This document shows, piece after piece, positions 7,929-16,343 of a stretch of 64,000 bases of DNA. Under the pieces are notes generated by a model. The model did no database searches and was not told the DNA's origin. It saw nothing but the letters and a program-made list of their open reading frames with translations. Position numbers and translations under genes: made by a program. The DNA comes from Agromyces intestinalis. Its GTDB lineage: Bacteria > Actinomycetota > Actinomycetes > Actinomycetales > Microbacteriaceae. The stretch is taken from the NCBI RefSeq assembly GCF_008365295.1, contig NZ_CP043505.1, positions 2,976,001 to 3,040,000 of the forward strand. Reading direction: 5' to 3'. Each line of letters opens with the position of its first letter. Positions within the stretch are counted from its first letter, which is position 1.

Positions 7929-10900
7929 GTGCAACGGCTCGATCGTGATGACGGCGAGGAGGGGTTCCTCCCGCCCGAGCAGGATGCCGCCGCCGATGAA
8001 CTCACCCCGGATCCCATGTCGACCAACGCCACCAGTCCCGACGCCCTGAGCCTGGGCGACCCGGCCCTCGTCGCCGGCAATGTCGCCGACCCCGCGCACC
8101 GCCGGTGGTTGGACGAACTCGCCGCGGTGGGCGGCTCATCGCCGCTGGTGCGGTTCGTCGACACGCCGCGCACCCGGATCGAGCTCTCGACGACGCATCC
8201 CGGCGGCCTGCCGCAGTTCATCACCGGCAAGTCGACTCTGCTCTCCAGCCTCATCCGCGACGAGCTCGCACTTCGCAACGCGAAGCTCGCGGCGGGCGAG
8301 ATCACCCAGAAGGGCATCGAACTGCGTTCGGTGCGCGGCATCGAATCGGTGCACCTGGCGATCGGGCTCGCGTCGTGGCGCAACGACGGCAACGACTTCC
8401 TCGCGCCGGTGCTGCTGCGCCCGCTCGCGATCCGCCGGTACGGGCGCGACTTCGAGTTGAAGTTGAAGGGCCAGCCGTTCCTGAACCCGGCGCTGGCACG
8501 GGAGCTGCGCGAGCAGTTCCAGATCACGCTCGACGCCGACGCGTTCGTCGCGCTCGCGCTCACCAACGGCGTGTTCAAGCCGCAGCCCGTGATCGACCGG
8601 TTGCGCGGGCTCACATCGCACCTGCCGTGGTTCCGGGTGGCGCCCCGGCTCGTGGTGTCGAGCTTCGCCGAGGTCGGGCCGGCGATGGCTGCCGATGCGG
8701 TGCGGCTCGACCACCCCGTGATCGACGCGATCGCCGGCAACCGCAGCGCGCGCGCCGCCGTAGCGGTGCGCCCCGAGCCTGCGCCGATCGTGCCGCAGGA
8801 TGAACGCCCCCCGCAGGGAGACCGGCTGCTGCTCGACGCCGACCCCGAGCAGGAGCGGGTGATCGCTCAGATCGAAGCCGGCGCGTCGCTCGTGGTGAAG
8901 ACGCTGCCGGGCACCGGCGGCACCCAGACCATCGTCAACGCGGTCGGCGCGCTCGTGCAGAAGGATCGCCGCGTGCTCGTGGTCGGTCCGCGGCGCGCGA
9001 GCCTCGAGGGCATTTCGCACCGGCTCGCGCAGGTCGGTCTGGGCGGTGCCGCCGTCACGACGGCGAACCTGCGCCGCGAACTCGTGCAGTCGATCTCGCG
9101 CAACGAGAAAGCCGAGCGCCCCCGCGTCGCCGACGTCGACGACGCCCTCGTGCGGCTGCGCAAGGTGCTCGTCGACTACCGTGGCGCGCTCAGTCGCCCC
9201 GACCCCGCCCTCGGCGTGTCGGTGCTCGACGCGCTGGGCGAGCTCTCGCGCCTCGCGCTGCTGCGGAAGCCGCCGCAGACCACCGCCCGACTCGAGCACG
9301 ACTGCCTGATCGCGCTCGCCGGCGGGCGCGACACCGTCGCCCGCGACCTGGTGCGGGCCGCGGCGCTCGGCGAGTTCAAGTACGGGCCGGGCGACTCGCC
9401 GTGGTACGGCGCGACGTTCGCGACCGCCGAGGCGTCGACCGCCGCCCACGACCTCGCGCGCCGACTGGCCCGCGACGACGTGCCGCGCCTGCTCGACCGC
9501 GGCCGTACGCTCATCGCCCAGACCCGACTGCGTCCGTTCGAGTCGATCGCCGAACTCGGGGTGTTCCTGCGGCTGCTGCTCGCGATCCGCGACACGCTCG
9601 ACCGGTTCCAGCCGTCGGTGTACGACCGGCCGCTCGGCGAGCTCATCGCTGCGACCGGCCCGCGTCGCGACGCGCAGGGCATGTCGGGTGCGAACCGCCG
9701 ACGGTTGCGCCGGCTCGCCCAGGAGTACGTGCGCCCCGGGGTGCACGTCGGCGACGTCAACGCGGCGCTGCGCAGCATCCAGCAGCAGCGCACCCTGTGG
9801 CAGCGATACTCCGACGCGGGCGCCGTACCCGCCGTGCCCGTCGGCATCGACGACGTGCACGTGCTCTACCGCACGGTGACGACCGACCTGGCCGCCCTCG
9901 ATGTGCCGCTCCGCCTCGAGGGCACCGCCCGGCAGCTCGCCGCCCGCCCGGTGCGCGAGCTCACCGAGTTGCTCGACGGCCTCGCCGAGGACTCCGAGGT
10001 GCTGGCGAACCTGCAGGAGCGCACGGCGCTGCTCGCGAACCTGCGCGAGCTCGGCCTCGACCCGCTGCTCGTCGACCTCACGAAGCGGCACGTGCCCGAG
10101 AGCCGCGTCGCCGACGAACTCGAACTCGCGTGGTGGCAGTCGATGCTCGAGCAGGCGCTCGCCGCCGATCAGGCCCTGCTCGGCGCGAACACCGCGGTGC
10201 TCGATCGGCTCGAGGCCGACTTCCGGCTCGTCGACGAGGCGCACGCGTCGGCGGGCGGCCCGCTCGTCGCCTGGCGGCTCGCCGAGAACTGGCGGGTTGC
10301 GCTCGTCGACCACGCCGACGAGGCCGATGAGCTGCGTCGGATGCTCCGCGGCGACCGGGTGCGCCCGATCGAGCTGCACGACCGGGCACCGCACCTGTTC
10401 CGCCTGCTCGCGCCGGTGTGGCTCGCCTCGCCGTACGAGCTGGGCGAGATCGACGACGCCATCCCGTTCGACGCGGTGATCCTCGTCGACGCGGGGGCCA
10501 CGACGTTCGCCGAGAACCTCGGTGCGATCCGCCGTGCGAAGCAGGTGGTCGCCTTCGGCGACCCCGTCACGCAGACGCCGACGCTGTTCGAGACGGGCAT
10601 CGACGACCCCGACTCGTCGCCCGCGCCCGCGCCGCGCACGGTGCAGGGCGTCGATGCGCTGCACGCCGATTCGGCGCTGGCGCGCCTCGGCGAGCTGCTG
10701 CCGACCATGACCCTCACCCGCAGCTACCGCGCGGGCGGCGAAGACCTGGCCGAGCTCGTGAACCGGCGGTTCTACGGCGGTCGCATCCAGTCGCTGCCGT
10801 GGGCCGGCTCGTTCCTGGGGCACGGCAGCCTGCGCCTGCATTACGTCGACGGCAACGGGCTGCCCGACTCCGTCACCGGCACGGTCGAGAGCGTCGACGC

Positions 10901-11696
10901 CGAGCTCGCGAAGGTCGTCGAGCTCGTCATGGAGCACGCCGTGAAGCGCCCGCGCGAGTCGCTCATGGTGATCACCGCGAGCGCCCGTCACGCCGCCCGC
11001 GTGCATCAGGCGGTGCTCTCGGCGTTCGCGAAGCGCACCGACCTCACCGACTTCATCCTGAAGGATCGCGCCGAGCCGTTCACCGTGCTCACGCTCGAGC
11101 AGGCGGTTGCGCAGAGCCGTGACCGCGTGATCTTCTCAGTCGGGTACGGCCGCACGCCGCACGGCCGGCTGCTGTCGAACTTCGGCCCGCTCGGCGAACC
11201 CGGCGGAGACCGGCTGCTGGCGGTGGGCATGACGCGCGCGAGACGTTCGATGGACTTGGTCTCGGCGTTCCGCCCCGACCACATCGACGAAGACCGCCAG
11301 TCGCACGGCGTGCTCGCCCTCGCCCAGGTGCTGAGCCAGACCGAGGAGCGCCAGGCTCGCGACGAGGCGCACGGCGCCGAGCCGATGCTCGCCGACCTCG
11401 CGGCCCGGCTCGAGGCGCTCGGCGTGCGGGTGAAGCTCGGATACCGCGGCCGGTTGGCGCTCGCCGCGGCGAACGCGGGCAAGGCGGTCGTGGTGGAGAC
11501 CGACGCGTCGTTCGGCGATCTCAGCCTGCGCGAGTCGTTGCGGCTGCGGCCCGACGTGCTGCGCCGCCTCGGATGGCACTACCTGCGCGTGCACAGCTTC
11601 GAGCTGTTCGGCAATCCCGACGCGGTCGCCGTGCGGGTCGCGACCCTGCTCGGCAAGGTCGACGCGGCCGAGCAGCAGGTCGCCGAGGCGTCGTGA
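7929..11696 (+). CDS. SF1-helicase/nuclease-like protein with degenerate ATPase site
   Basis: About 1255 residues. The N-terminal ~300 residues are a family-specific region. An SF1 (DNA2/UPF1-like) helicase core starts near residue 310. The Walker A position reads LPGTGGTQT (residues 326-334), where the invariant P-loop Lys is Gly331. The Walker B equivalent (near residue 850) reads VILVDAGATTF, lacking the catalytic Glu. Later motifs survive: VVAFGDPVTQTP (III), LTRSYRAGG (IV) and GMTRARRSMDLVSAF (VI). The C-terminal ~90 residues (RPDVLRRLGWHYLRVHSFELF) resemble the restriction-endonuclease-like end of large DUF4011 helicases. The GTG at 7929 follows TATGGT (7917-7922) by six bases; the ATG at 8016 is an alternative. 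Coupled to the next gene. Confidence 0.72.
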   Translation: MQRLDRDDGEEGFLPPEQDAAADELTPDPMSTNATSPDALSLGDPALVAGNVADPAHRRWLDELAAVGGSSPLVRFVDTPRTRIELSTTHPGGLPQFITGKSTLLSSLIRDELALRNAKLAAGEITQKGIELRSVRGIESVHLAIGLASWRNDGNDFLAPVLLRPLAIRRYGRDFELKLKGQPFLNPALARELREQFQITLDADAFVALALTNGVFKPQPVIDRLRGLTSHLPWFRVAPRLVVSSFAEVGPAMAADAVRLDHPVIDAIAGNRSARAAVAVRPEPAPIVPQDERPPQGDRLLLDADPEQERVIAQIEAGASLVVKTLPGTGGTQTIVNAVGALVQKDRRVLVVGPRRASLEGISHRLAQVGLGGAAVTTANLRRELVQSISRNEKAERPRVADVDDALVRLRKVLVDYRGALSRPDPALGVSVLDALGELSRLALLRKPPQTTARLEHDCLIALAGGRDTVARDLVRAAALGEFKYGPGDSPWYGATFATAEASTAAHDLARRLARDDVPRLLDRGRTLIAQTRLRPFESIAELGVFLRLLLAIRDTLDRFQPSVYDRPLGELIAATGPRRDAQGMSGANRRRLRRLAQEYVRPGVHVGDVNAALRSIQQQRTLWQRYSDAGAVPAVPVGIDDVHVLYRTVTTDLAALDVPLRLEGTARQLAARPVRELTELLDGLAEDSEVLANLQERTALLANLRELGLDPLLVDLTKRHVPESRVADELELAWWQSMLEQALAADQALLGANTAVLDRLEADFRLVDEAHASAGGPLVAWRLAENWRVALVDHADEADELRRMLRGDRVRPIELHDRAPHLFRLLAPVWLASPYELGEIDDAIPFDAVILVDAGATTFAENLGAIRRAKQVVAFGDPVTQTPTLFETGIDDPDSSPAPAPRTVQGVDALHADSALARLGELLPTMTLTRSYRAGGEDLAELVNRRFYGGRIQSLPWAGSFLGHGSLRLHYVDGNGLPDSVTGTVESVDAELAKVVELVMEHAVKRPRESLMVITASARHAARVHQAVLSAFAKRTDLTDFILKDRAEPFTVLTLEQAVAQSRDRVIFSVGYGRTPHGRLLSNFGPLGEPGGDRLLAVGMTRARRSMDLVSAFRPDHIDEDRQSHGVLALAQVLSQTEERQARDEAHGAEPMLADLAARLEALGVRVKLGYRGRLALAAANAGKAVVVETDASFGDLSLRESLRLRPDVLRRLGWHYLRVHSFELFGNPDAVAVRVATLLGKVDAAEQQVAEAS

Positions 11697-11917
11697 CCGA
11701 AGGCACCGAACCGTGCGCCGATGAAGGCGCCCCGCGGCAGCGCGTCGAACGCGCCGCTGGCCGGTCGCGCCGCGCGCGCCTGACGCCCGCGCCCGGCAGC
11801 GATCCGTCGCCCGAGCCGGCGGTGCCGGGTGCTCACGAGCCGGATGCTCCGCGCAAGCGCGGGCGCACGAGCGCCGACGACGATCGCATCACGCGGGAGC
11901 GACCCCCGCATTGGTGA
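11693..11917 (+). CDS. Small conserved-type basic protein ending in PPHW (74 aa)
   Basis: The GTG start overlaps the stop of the helicase-like gene (GTGA, 11693-11696). The N-terminal two thirds are Pro/Arg/Ala-rich and look disordered. The C-terminus, DDDRITRERPPHW, looks conserved in style: short actinobacterial proteins that end in RPPHW commonly follow such helicase-like genes, to my recollection. Function unknown. The tight coupling suggests that it works with, or is dosed with, the helicase-like protein. Confidence 0.6.
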   Translation: MTEGTEPCADEGAPRQRVERAAGRSRRARLTPAPGSDPSPEPAVPGAHEPDAPRKRGRTSADDDRITRERPPHW

Positions 11918-11921
11918 CGGG

Positions 11922-12359
11922 CTAGCGGTCGCTGCGCGGGGTTCGCTCGGCGCGCTCGGCCGCGAGCAGGTCGCGGATCTCGGCGAGCAGGGTGAGCTCG
12001 CTCTCGGGCGCTTCGGGGTCGGGGACTCCGGTCTTGCGCTTGGCCTCTGCGCGCTCCTTCAGGGTGTTCATCGGCAGCACGAACACGAAGTAGACCACGG
12101 CCGCGACGATGACGAACGTCAGAATCGCGCCGATCACAGCACCGAACTTGATCTGGGCGCCCTCGCCGTACAGCGACGGGATCGTCACGACGAGTGCGTC
12201 GTCGAGGCTGTCGGCGCGGAAGATCGCACCGATGAGCGGATTGATGAGGTTCGCCACGATCGAGTTCACGACCGCCGTGAACGCTGCGCCGATGACCACC
12301 GCGACCGCCAGCTCGATGACGTTGCCGCGCAGGATGAATTCCTTGAAGCCCTTGAGCAT
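11922..12359 (-). CDS. mscL: Large-conductance mechanosensitive channel MscL
   Basis: 145 residues. The N-terminus MLKGFKEFILRGNVIELAVAVVIGAAFTAVV is the conserved amphipathic S1 helix plus TM1 pore helix, and TM2 is VIGAILTFVIVAAVVYFVFV. The C-terminal helix (ESELTLLAEIRDLLAAER) is the cytoplasmic bundle. It opens under membrane tension to release solutes in hypo-osmotic shock and is expected as a homopentamer in the plasma membrane. It lies convergent to the helicase operon and downstream of fmdB-like and 5-FCL genes in the same direction, an order that resembles mycobacteria. Confidence 0.96.
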   Translation of the reverse strand: MLKGFKEFILRGNVIELAVAVVIGAAFTAVVNSIVANLINPLIGAIFRADSLDDALVVTIPSLYGEGAQIKFGAVIGAILTFVIVAAVVYFVFVLPMNTLKERAEAKRKTGVPDPEAPESELTLLAEIRDLLAAERAERTPRSDR

Positions 12360-12390
12360 TGCCCCTCCTCGTTCCTCGGTGTGCAAGGGA

Positions 12391-12753
12391 TCACGCCACG
12401 CTAGCCGAGCCCGACGACGACGATCCCGACAACGACCCCGAGCTCGACGCCGAGCCCTTCGACGCCCCCGAATCCTTCGATCCCGAGCTCGACCCCGACG
12501 AGGCATCCGACTTCGCGCCGGAACCGCCCGACGAGGCATCCGAGCCTGTGGACCCGCCGCCCTCGCCCGAGCCGCCCGACCGCGAATCGGTGCGGTAGAA
12601 GCCCGAACCGTTGAAGGTCACGCCGATGGTGTTGAAGAGCTTGCGCAGCCGGCCGCCGCACGCCTCGCACGTCGTGAGCGCGTCGTCGGTGAAAGCCTGG
12701 TGGATGTCGAAGGCGTTGCCGCACTCGGTGCAGCGGTAGGAATACGTGGGCAT
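12391..12753 (-). CDS. FmdB-family zinc ribbon protein with Ser/Gly-rich tail
   Basis: 120 residues. The N-terminal ~45 residues form the FmdB (CxxC_CXXC_SSSS) zinc ribbon: MPTYSYRCTECGNAFDIHQ with CxxC at Cys8/Cys11 and a second pair in TTCEACGGRLRKLF. The rest (about 70 residues) is a low-complexity Ser/Gly/Ala/Asp tail. Similar serine-rich members occur in mycobacteria beside the 5-FCL gene, where the protein is redox-responsive. Its role here is inferred only. It is co-directional with the 5-FCL gene upstream. Confidence 0.85.
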   Translation of the reverse strand: MPTYSYRCTECGNAFDIHQAFTDDALTTCEACGGRLRKLFNTIGVTFNGSGFYRTDSRSGGSGEGGGSTGSDASSGGSGAKSDASSGSSSGSKDSGASKGSASSSGSLSGSSSSGSASVA

Positions 12754-12802
12754 GGGGATTCTCCGGGTGGTGCGTCGGATGCTTCGGGGCAGCGCCGTAC
12801 GG

Positions 12803-13381
12803 TCAGAACGCGACGATGCGGGTCGGTGTCACGACGCCGTTCACGGGCTGGTCGTGTCGCTCGCGGGGGACGTGCTCGACGAACTCCGAGTCGAACACGA
12901 CGGCGTACACCGGAGGACATTTTCCCATCGAACCGAGCGTCTTGTCGAAATAGCCCCGGCCCCAACCCAGTCGCATGCCCGTCGCGTCGATCGCCGCGGC
13001 GGGCACGACGATGAGGTCGACGTCGTTGATCGCCATCGGGCCGAGCAGTTCGCCGTGCGCGTGCGGCACGCCGTGCACGCCGATCGACTCGGTCTGCTCC
13101 TCGCCGACGGTCCAGTCGAGCAGGCCGTCCTCGCGGGTGATGGGGAAGAGCACGCGGATCCCGCGCGCCTCGGCCCAGTTCACGAACGGCCGGGTGTCGG
13201 GTTCGGTCGGCATCGAGAGGTAGCACGAGAGGGACTCGGCCTCGGTCATGCCGACGAGCTCCTGCAACCGTGCCGTGAACCCCTCGGTGGCGTGCTCGCG
13301 CTCGTGGGCGGGCATGTTCTGGCGGCGCTCGCGGAGCTCGGCGCGCAGGATCCGCTTCTGGACGTCCGGATCGTCGGGCAT
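12803..13381 (-). CDS. 5-formyltetrahydrofolate cyclo-ligase
   Basis: 192 residues. It converts 5-formyl-THF plus ATP to 5,10-methenyl-THF in folate salvage. Visible signatures are the N-terminal KRILRAELRERRQNM and the C-terminal MRLGWGRGYFDKTL, the family's substrate/ATP loop; the central DLIVVPAAAIDATG strand is also typical. It is divergent from galU, with about 106 bp between the starts, and probably forms a unit with the FmdB-like gene 49 bp downstream. Confidence 0.95.
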   Translation of the reverse strand: MPDDPDVQKRILRAELRERRQNMPAHEREHATEGFTARLQELVGMTEAESLSCYLSMPTEPDTRPFVNWAEARGIRVLFPITREDGLLDWTVGEEQTESIGVHGVPHAHGELLGPMAINDVDLIVVPAAAIDATGMRLGWGRGYFDKTLGSMGKCPPVYAVVFDSEFVEHVPRERHDQPVNGVVTPTRIVAF

Positions 13382-13475
13382 GGCGACATCCTAGGATGCT
13401 GCGCTCCGAGCCGAACCGTCATCGATGCGTCACACCCGTGTCACGTACCGGCCGCGCCGGGCGGAACGCGCCCGG

Positions 13476-13481
13476 TACGCT
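13476..13481 (+). promoter_or_regulatory. -10 element of leaderless galU promoter
   Basis: TACGCT ends six bases before the galU ATG, so transcription should begin at or next to the start codon. No Shine-Dalgarno is present and no convincing -35 is seen. Confidence 0.55.
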
Positions 13482-13487
13482 TGCCGC

Positions 13488-14393
13488 ATGACGAAACGGA
13501 TCACCAAGGCAGTCATCCCGGCCGCCGGACTCGGCACCCGGTTCCTGCCGGCGACCAAGGCGATGCCGAAAGAGATGCTTCCCGTCGTCGACAAGCCGGC
13601 GATCCAGTACGTGGTCGAAGAGGCGGTCGCAGCGGGCCTCACCGACGTGCTGATGATCACGGGTCGCAACAAGAACGCGCTCGAGAACCACTTCGACCGG
13701 GTCGCTGAGCTCGAAGCCACGCTCGAGGCGAAGGGCGACACGGCCAAGCTCGAGAAGGTCAACGAGTCCACGGATCTCGCCGACATGCACTACGTGCGCC
13801 AGGGCGACCCCAAGGGGCTCGGCCACGCCGTCGCTCGCGCGCACATGCACGTCGGCGATGTGCCGTTCGCGGTGCTGCTGGGCGACGACATCATCGACGC
13901 CCGAGACCCGCTGCTCACTCGCATGCTCGACGAGCAGGTCGCACGCGATGCGTCGATCGTCGCGTTGCTCGAGGTCGACCCCGACAGCATCCACCTCTAC
14001 GGTGCGGCCGAGGTCGAGCCGACCGACGACCCCGACGTGGTGCGCGTGACCGGCCTCGTCGAGAAGCCGGCGAAAGAGCACGCGCCGTCCAACTATGCGG
14101 TCATCGGCCGCTACGTGCTGAAGCCCGAGGTGTTCGGCGTGCTCGAGCGCACCCCGCCCGGCAAGGGCGGCGAGATCCAGCTCACCGACGCGCTCATGGA
14201 GATGGCCGCCGACGTCGAGGGCACGGGCGGCGTGTACGGCGTCGTGTTCCGCGGTCGGCGATATGACACGGGTGACAAGCTCGACTACATCAAGGCGGTC
14301 GTGCAGCTCGCGGCCGATCGGGCCGACCTCGGACCCGATCTGCGTGCGTGGCTCGCCGACTTCGTCGCGCGCGACACGGACCCGCGCGGCTGA
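13488..14393 (+). CDS. galU: UTP--glucose-1-phosphate uridylyltransferase
   Basis: 301 residues, full length. It makes UDP-glucose from UTP and glucose-1-phosphate for cell-wall and polysaccharide synthesis. The nucleotide-binding loop AAGLGTRFLPATKAMPKEMLP and VDKPAIQYVVEEA near the N-terminus are diagnostic. Also seen are QGDPKGLGHAV, LLGDDIID and VEKPAKEHAPSNYAVIGRYV. Transcription appears leaderless from TACGCT at 13476. One base separates its stop from the next ATG, so it is the first gene of an operon with the rimJ-like gene. Confidence 0.97.
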   Translation: MTKRITKAVIPAAGLGTRFLPATKAMPKEMLPVVDKPAIQYVVEEAVAAGLTDVLMITGRNKNALENHFDRVAELEATLEAKGDTAKLEKVNESTDLADMHYVRQGDPKGLGHAVARAHMHVGDVPFAVLLGDDIIDARDPLLTRMLDEQVARDASIVALLEVDPDSIHLYGAAEVEPTDDPDVVRVTGLVEKPAKEHAPSNYAVIGRYVLKPEVFGVLERTPPGKGGEIQLTDALMEMAADVEGTGGVYGVVFRGRRYDTGDKLDYIKAVVQLAADRADLGPDLRAWLADFVARDTDPRG

Positions 14394-14394
14394 G

Positions 14395-15060
14395 ATGCCG
14401 GCTGCGCTGCTGCCGACCCTTCGCGACGCCGAGGTCGTGCTCCGTCCGGTCAGGGCACGTGACGCGCGCGCGCTCGAGCAGGTGCTGCTCGACAATCGGG
14501 CCTGGTTGCGCCAGTGGGAGGCGACCTACCCGGGCGGCGGTTCGATCATCGACACCCGCGCGAGCATCCGCAATCTGCTCGCGCACGCCAGGGCAGGCAG
14601 CGCGCTGCCGTTCCTCATCGAGCACGAGGGCCGGCTGGCCGGGCAGTTGAACGTCTCATCGATCACGCACGGGTCGCTGTCGAGCGCGTCGATCGGATAC
14701 TGGGTGTCGCAGGAGTTCGCGGGTCGCGGCATCACGCCGACGGCAGTGGCGCTGGCGACCGACTACTGCTTCAGCGTGCTGCGCCTGCACCGCATGGAGA
14801 TCTGCATCCGCCCCGAGAACGGCCCGAGCCTGCGTGTCGTCGAGAAGCTGGGGTTCCGTTACGAGGGCCTGCGGCGCCGGTTCATCCACATCAACGGCGA
14901 CTGGCGTGACCATTTCGCGTTCGCGCTCGTCGCCGAGGAGCTCGGCCGCGGCGGGGTGCTCGGCCGCTGGCGCGACGGGCGGGTGCCGGCCGGTGCGGCG
15001 CGCATCCCCGACGAGGATCGCGCTGCGGCGGCTACCCCACTTCGCGTGTCGGATCGCTGA
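14395..15060 (+). CDS. rimJ: GNAT acetyltransferase, RimJ/RimL-like
   Basis: 221 residues. The RimJ/RimL type of GNAT fold is seen: LRPVRARDARALEQVL at the N-terminus, GYWVSQEFAGRGITPTAVALATDY (split around the acetyl-CoA loop, near residues 100-123) and PENGPSLRVVEKLGFRYEGL. Relatives acetylate the N-terminal residue of ribosomal proteins. The symbol rests on context (directly behind galU, as in mycobacteria) as well as on the fold, so the substrate is not certain. The C-terminal ~25 residues are low-complexity Arg/Ala. Confidence 0.8.
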   Translation: MPAALLPTLRDAEVVLRPVRARDARALEQVLLDNRAWLRQWEATYPGGGSIIDTRASIRNLLAHARAGSALPFLIEHEGRLAGQLNVSSITHGSLSSASIGYWVSQEFAGRGITPTAVALATDYCFSVLRLHRMEICIRPENGPSLRVVEKLGFRYEGLRRRFIHINGDWRDHFAFALVAEELGRGGVLGRWRDGRVPAGAARIPDEDRAAAATPLRVSDR

Positions 15061-15111
15061 CACACCCGCCCCCGGCTGGGCCGTGTGCCCGGCGTCCCCT
15101 AACGTTGACGC

Positions 15112-16194
15112 ATGGACGTGATCGGCGGGGGTGTGCTGATGGCGGCCGCCGCAGTCCTCTGGGTCGCGTACCTGCTGCCGAGCTGGTTGCGACGCCGGCA
15201 GTACCTGGCGACCGAGCGCAATGCGGTGCGCCTGGGCCAGACGATCCGCATCATCGCCGAGACGAGCGAGACGCCCGAGCCGGTTCGGCTCGAGGTGTCG
15301 GCCCGCGAGGTCGCGGCGCAGCAGCGGATCCTCGCCGAGCACGAGGCCGCCGCCAGGGCCGAGACCGAGGCGGCCGAGCAGCTCGCGATCGCCGAGCGCA
15401 TCGCCGCCCAGCAGGCGGCTCGCGAAGCACGCGGGCTCGCGCTGCGCGCGCTCGCCACGCAGCCGATCGAGGTGGTGCGGTCGGAGTCGCAGCCCGAGGT
15501 CTCGCAGTCGGATGTCTCGCCGGATGTCTCGCATCAGGATGTCTCGCAGTCGGATGCCGCGGCCGCCGATGCCGGTATCCACGATCTCGCAGCGCAGCGC
15601 AGCAGGCTCCGCCGCCGTCGGGGTCGTCGCAGCCTGCTGCTGCTCGTCTCGCTGCTCGCGCTCGTCGTCGGCCTGGTCGGGCTCGGCTTCGGACTGACGC
15701 CGGTGGTCGCGCTCGTCGGCACCGCGGGCATCGTCGTGGCCATGTCCGAGCTCGCGCGACTCGCGCGTGCCGGGCGGTCCATGGTGTCGGTCGCCGCTGC
15801 GCCGACGGAGTCGGTCGTGGCCGAGCCGTTCGAGCCGATCGAGCTTGCGTCCGACGAGGTCGACGAGCCCGGGTGGACGCCCCAGCCGCTGCCGCGACCG
15901 CTCACGCTGTCGCGCGGCACGATCGCCGCCGCGGCGATGGCCTCGATCGAGGCGGCCGAGCAGCTGCGGCGCGCCGGCGTCGAGGCCGAGCTCGCCGAGC
16001 GGGCCGCCGAGATCGCGCCCGCGCCGCCGCGACTGCCGGCCCGGCCCGCCGAGCCGGCCGTGGCCGAGCCCGCCGGGCAGGCGGCCGTGGCCGAGGCGGC
16101 GAGCCCGTATGCGCGCATGGGCATCGTCGGCGAGACGACGCCGGGTATCGACGACCTCGACGCCGTGCTGCGTCGTCGTCGTCGCGCTGTCTGA
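15112..16194 (+). CDS. Membrane-anchored hypothetical protein, coiled-coil and Ala-rich (360 aa)
   Basis: TM1 lies at residues ~5-25 (VLMAAAAVLWVAYLLPSWL) and is followed by a charged Ala/Glu/Arg coiled-coil stretch (~55-120). A short repeated QSDVS-like linker comes next. A pair of TM helices (~170-215: LLLLVSLLALVVGLVGLG, then VVALVGTAGIVVAMSEL) is followed by a Pro/Ala/Glu-rich cytoplasmic tail. Length, topology and position after rimJ match Rv0996 of M. tuberculosis. Function unknown. TAACGT at 15100-15105 ends six bases before the ATG and there is no Shine-Dalgarno, so it is probably leaderless. Confidence 0.75.
   Translation: MDVIGGGVLMAAAAVLWVAYLLPSWLRRRQYLATERNAVRLGQTIRIIAETSETPEPVRLEVSAREVAAQQRILAEHEAAARAETEAAEQLAIAERIAAQQAAREARGLALRALATQPIEVVRSESQPEVSQSDVSPDVSHQDVSQSDAAAADAGIHDLAAQRSRLRRRRGRRSLLLLVSLLALVVGLVGLGFGLTPVVALVGTAGIVVAMSELARLARAGRSMVSVAAAPTESVVAEPFEPIELASDEVDEPGWTPQPLPRPLTLSRGTIAAAAMASIEAAEQLRRAGVEAELAERAAEIAPAPPRLPARPAEPAVAEPAGQAAVAEAASPYARMGIVGETTPGIDDLDAVLRRRRRAV
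15499..15555 (+). repeat. Short direct repeats within a coding linker
   Basis: GTCTCGCAGTCGGAT occurs at 15499-15513 and again at 15541-15555, with shorter GGATGTCTCGC copies between. It encodes a Ser/Asp/Val-rich linker (QSDVS, PDVS, HQDVS) in the membrane protein. It is probably a slippage-prone, functionally relaxed spacer. Confidence 0.7.
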
Positions 16195-16261
16195 CCACGC
16201 TCGCGCTCGCCGGGGATGGTCTTTCACACCCCTCGCGGGATGGTAGAGTCATTGACGGCTC

Positions 16262-16334
16262 GGGCCCATGGCGCAGTTGGTAGCGCGTCTCGTTCGCAAT
16301 GAGAAGGTCGGGGGTTCGAATCCCCCTGGGTCCA
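16262..16334 (+). tRNA. tRNA-Ala (anticodon CGC)
   Basis: The acceptor stem GGGCCCA (16262-16268) pairs with TGGGTCC (16327-16333), followed by A16334. The third pair is G-U, the identity element for alanine. The anticodon loop TTCGCAA gives anticodon CGC. The T arm is GGGGG-TTCGAAT-CCCCC. CCA is not encoded. An upstream CTTTCA (16221-16226), a 17-bp gap and TAGAGT (16244-16249) form a plausible promoter. Confidence 0.95.
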
Positions 16335-16343
16335 CCGAGAACA

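Noticed and set aside
8136-11006. A 956-codon minus-strand frame opposite the helicase-like gene
   Set aside because: Its translation is Arg/Glu/Gly-rich low complexity without family motifs, and third-position GC fits only the plus strand.
12391-12600. Plus-strand Asp/Glu/Pro-rich frame opposite the FmdB-like tail
   Set aside because: It is the mirror image of the Ser/Gly-rich tail of the zinc ribbon protein; the CxxC motifs and start support the minus strand.
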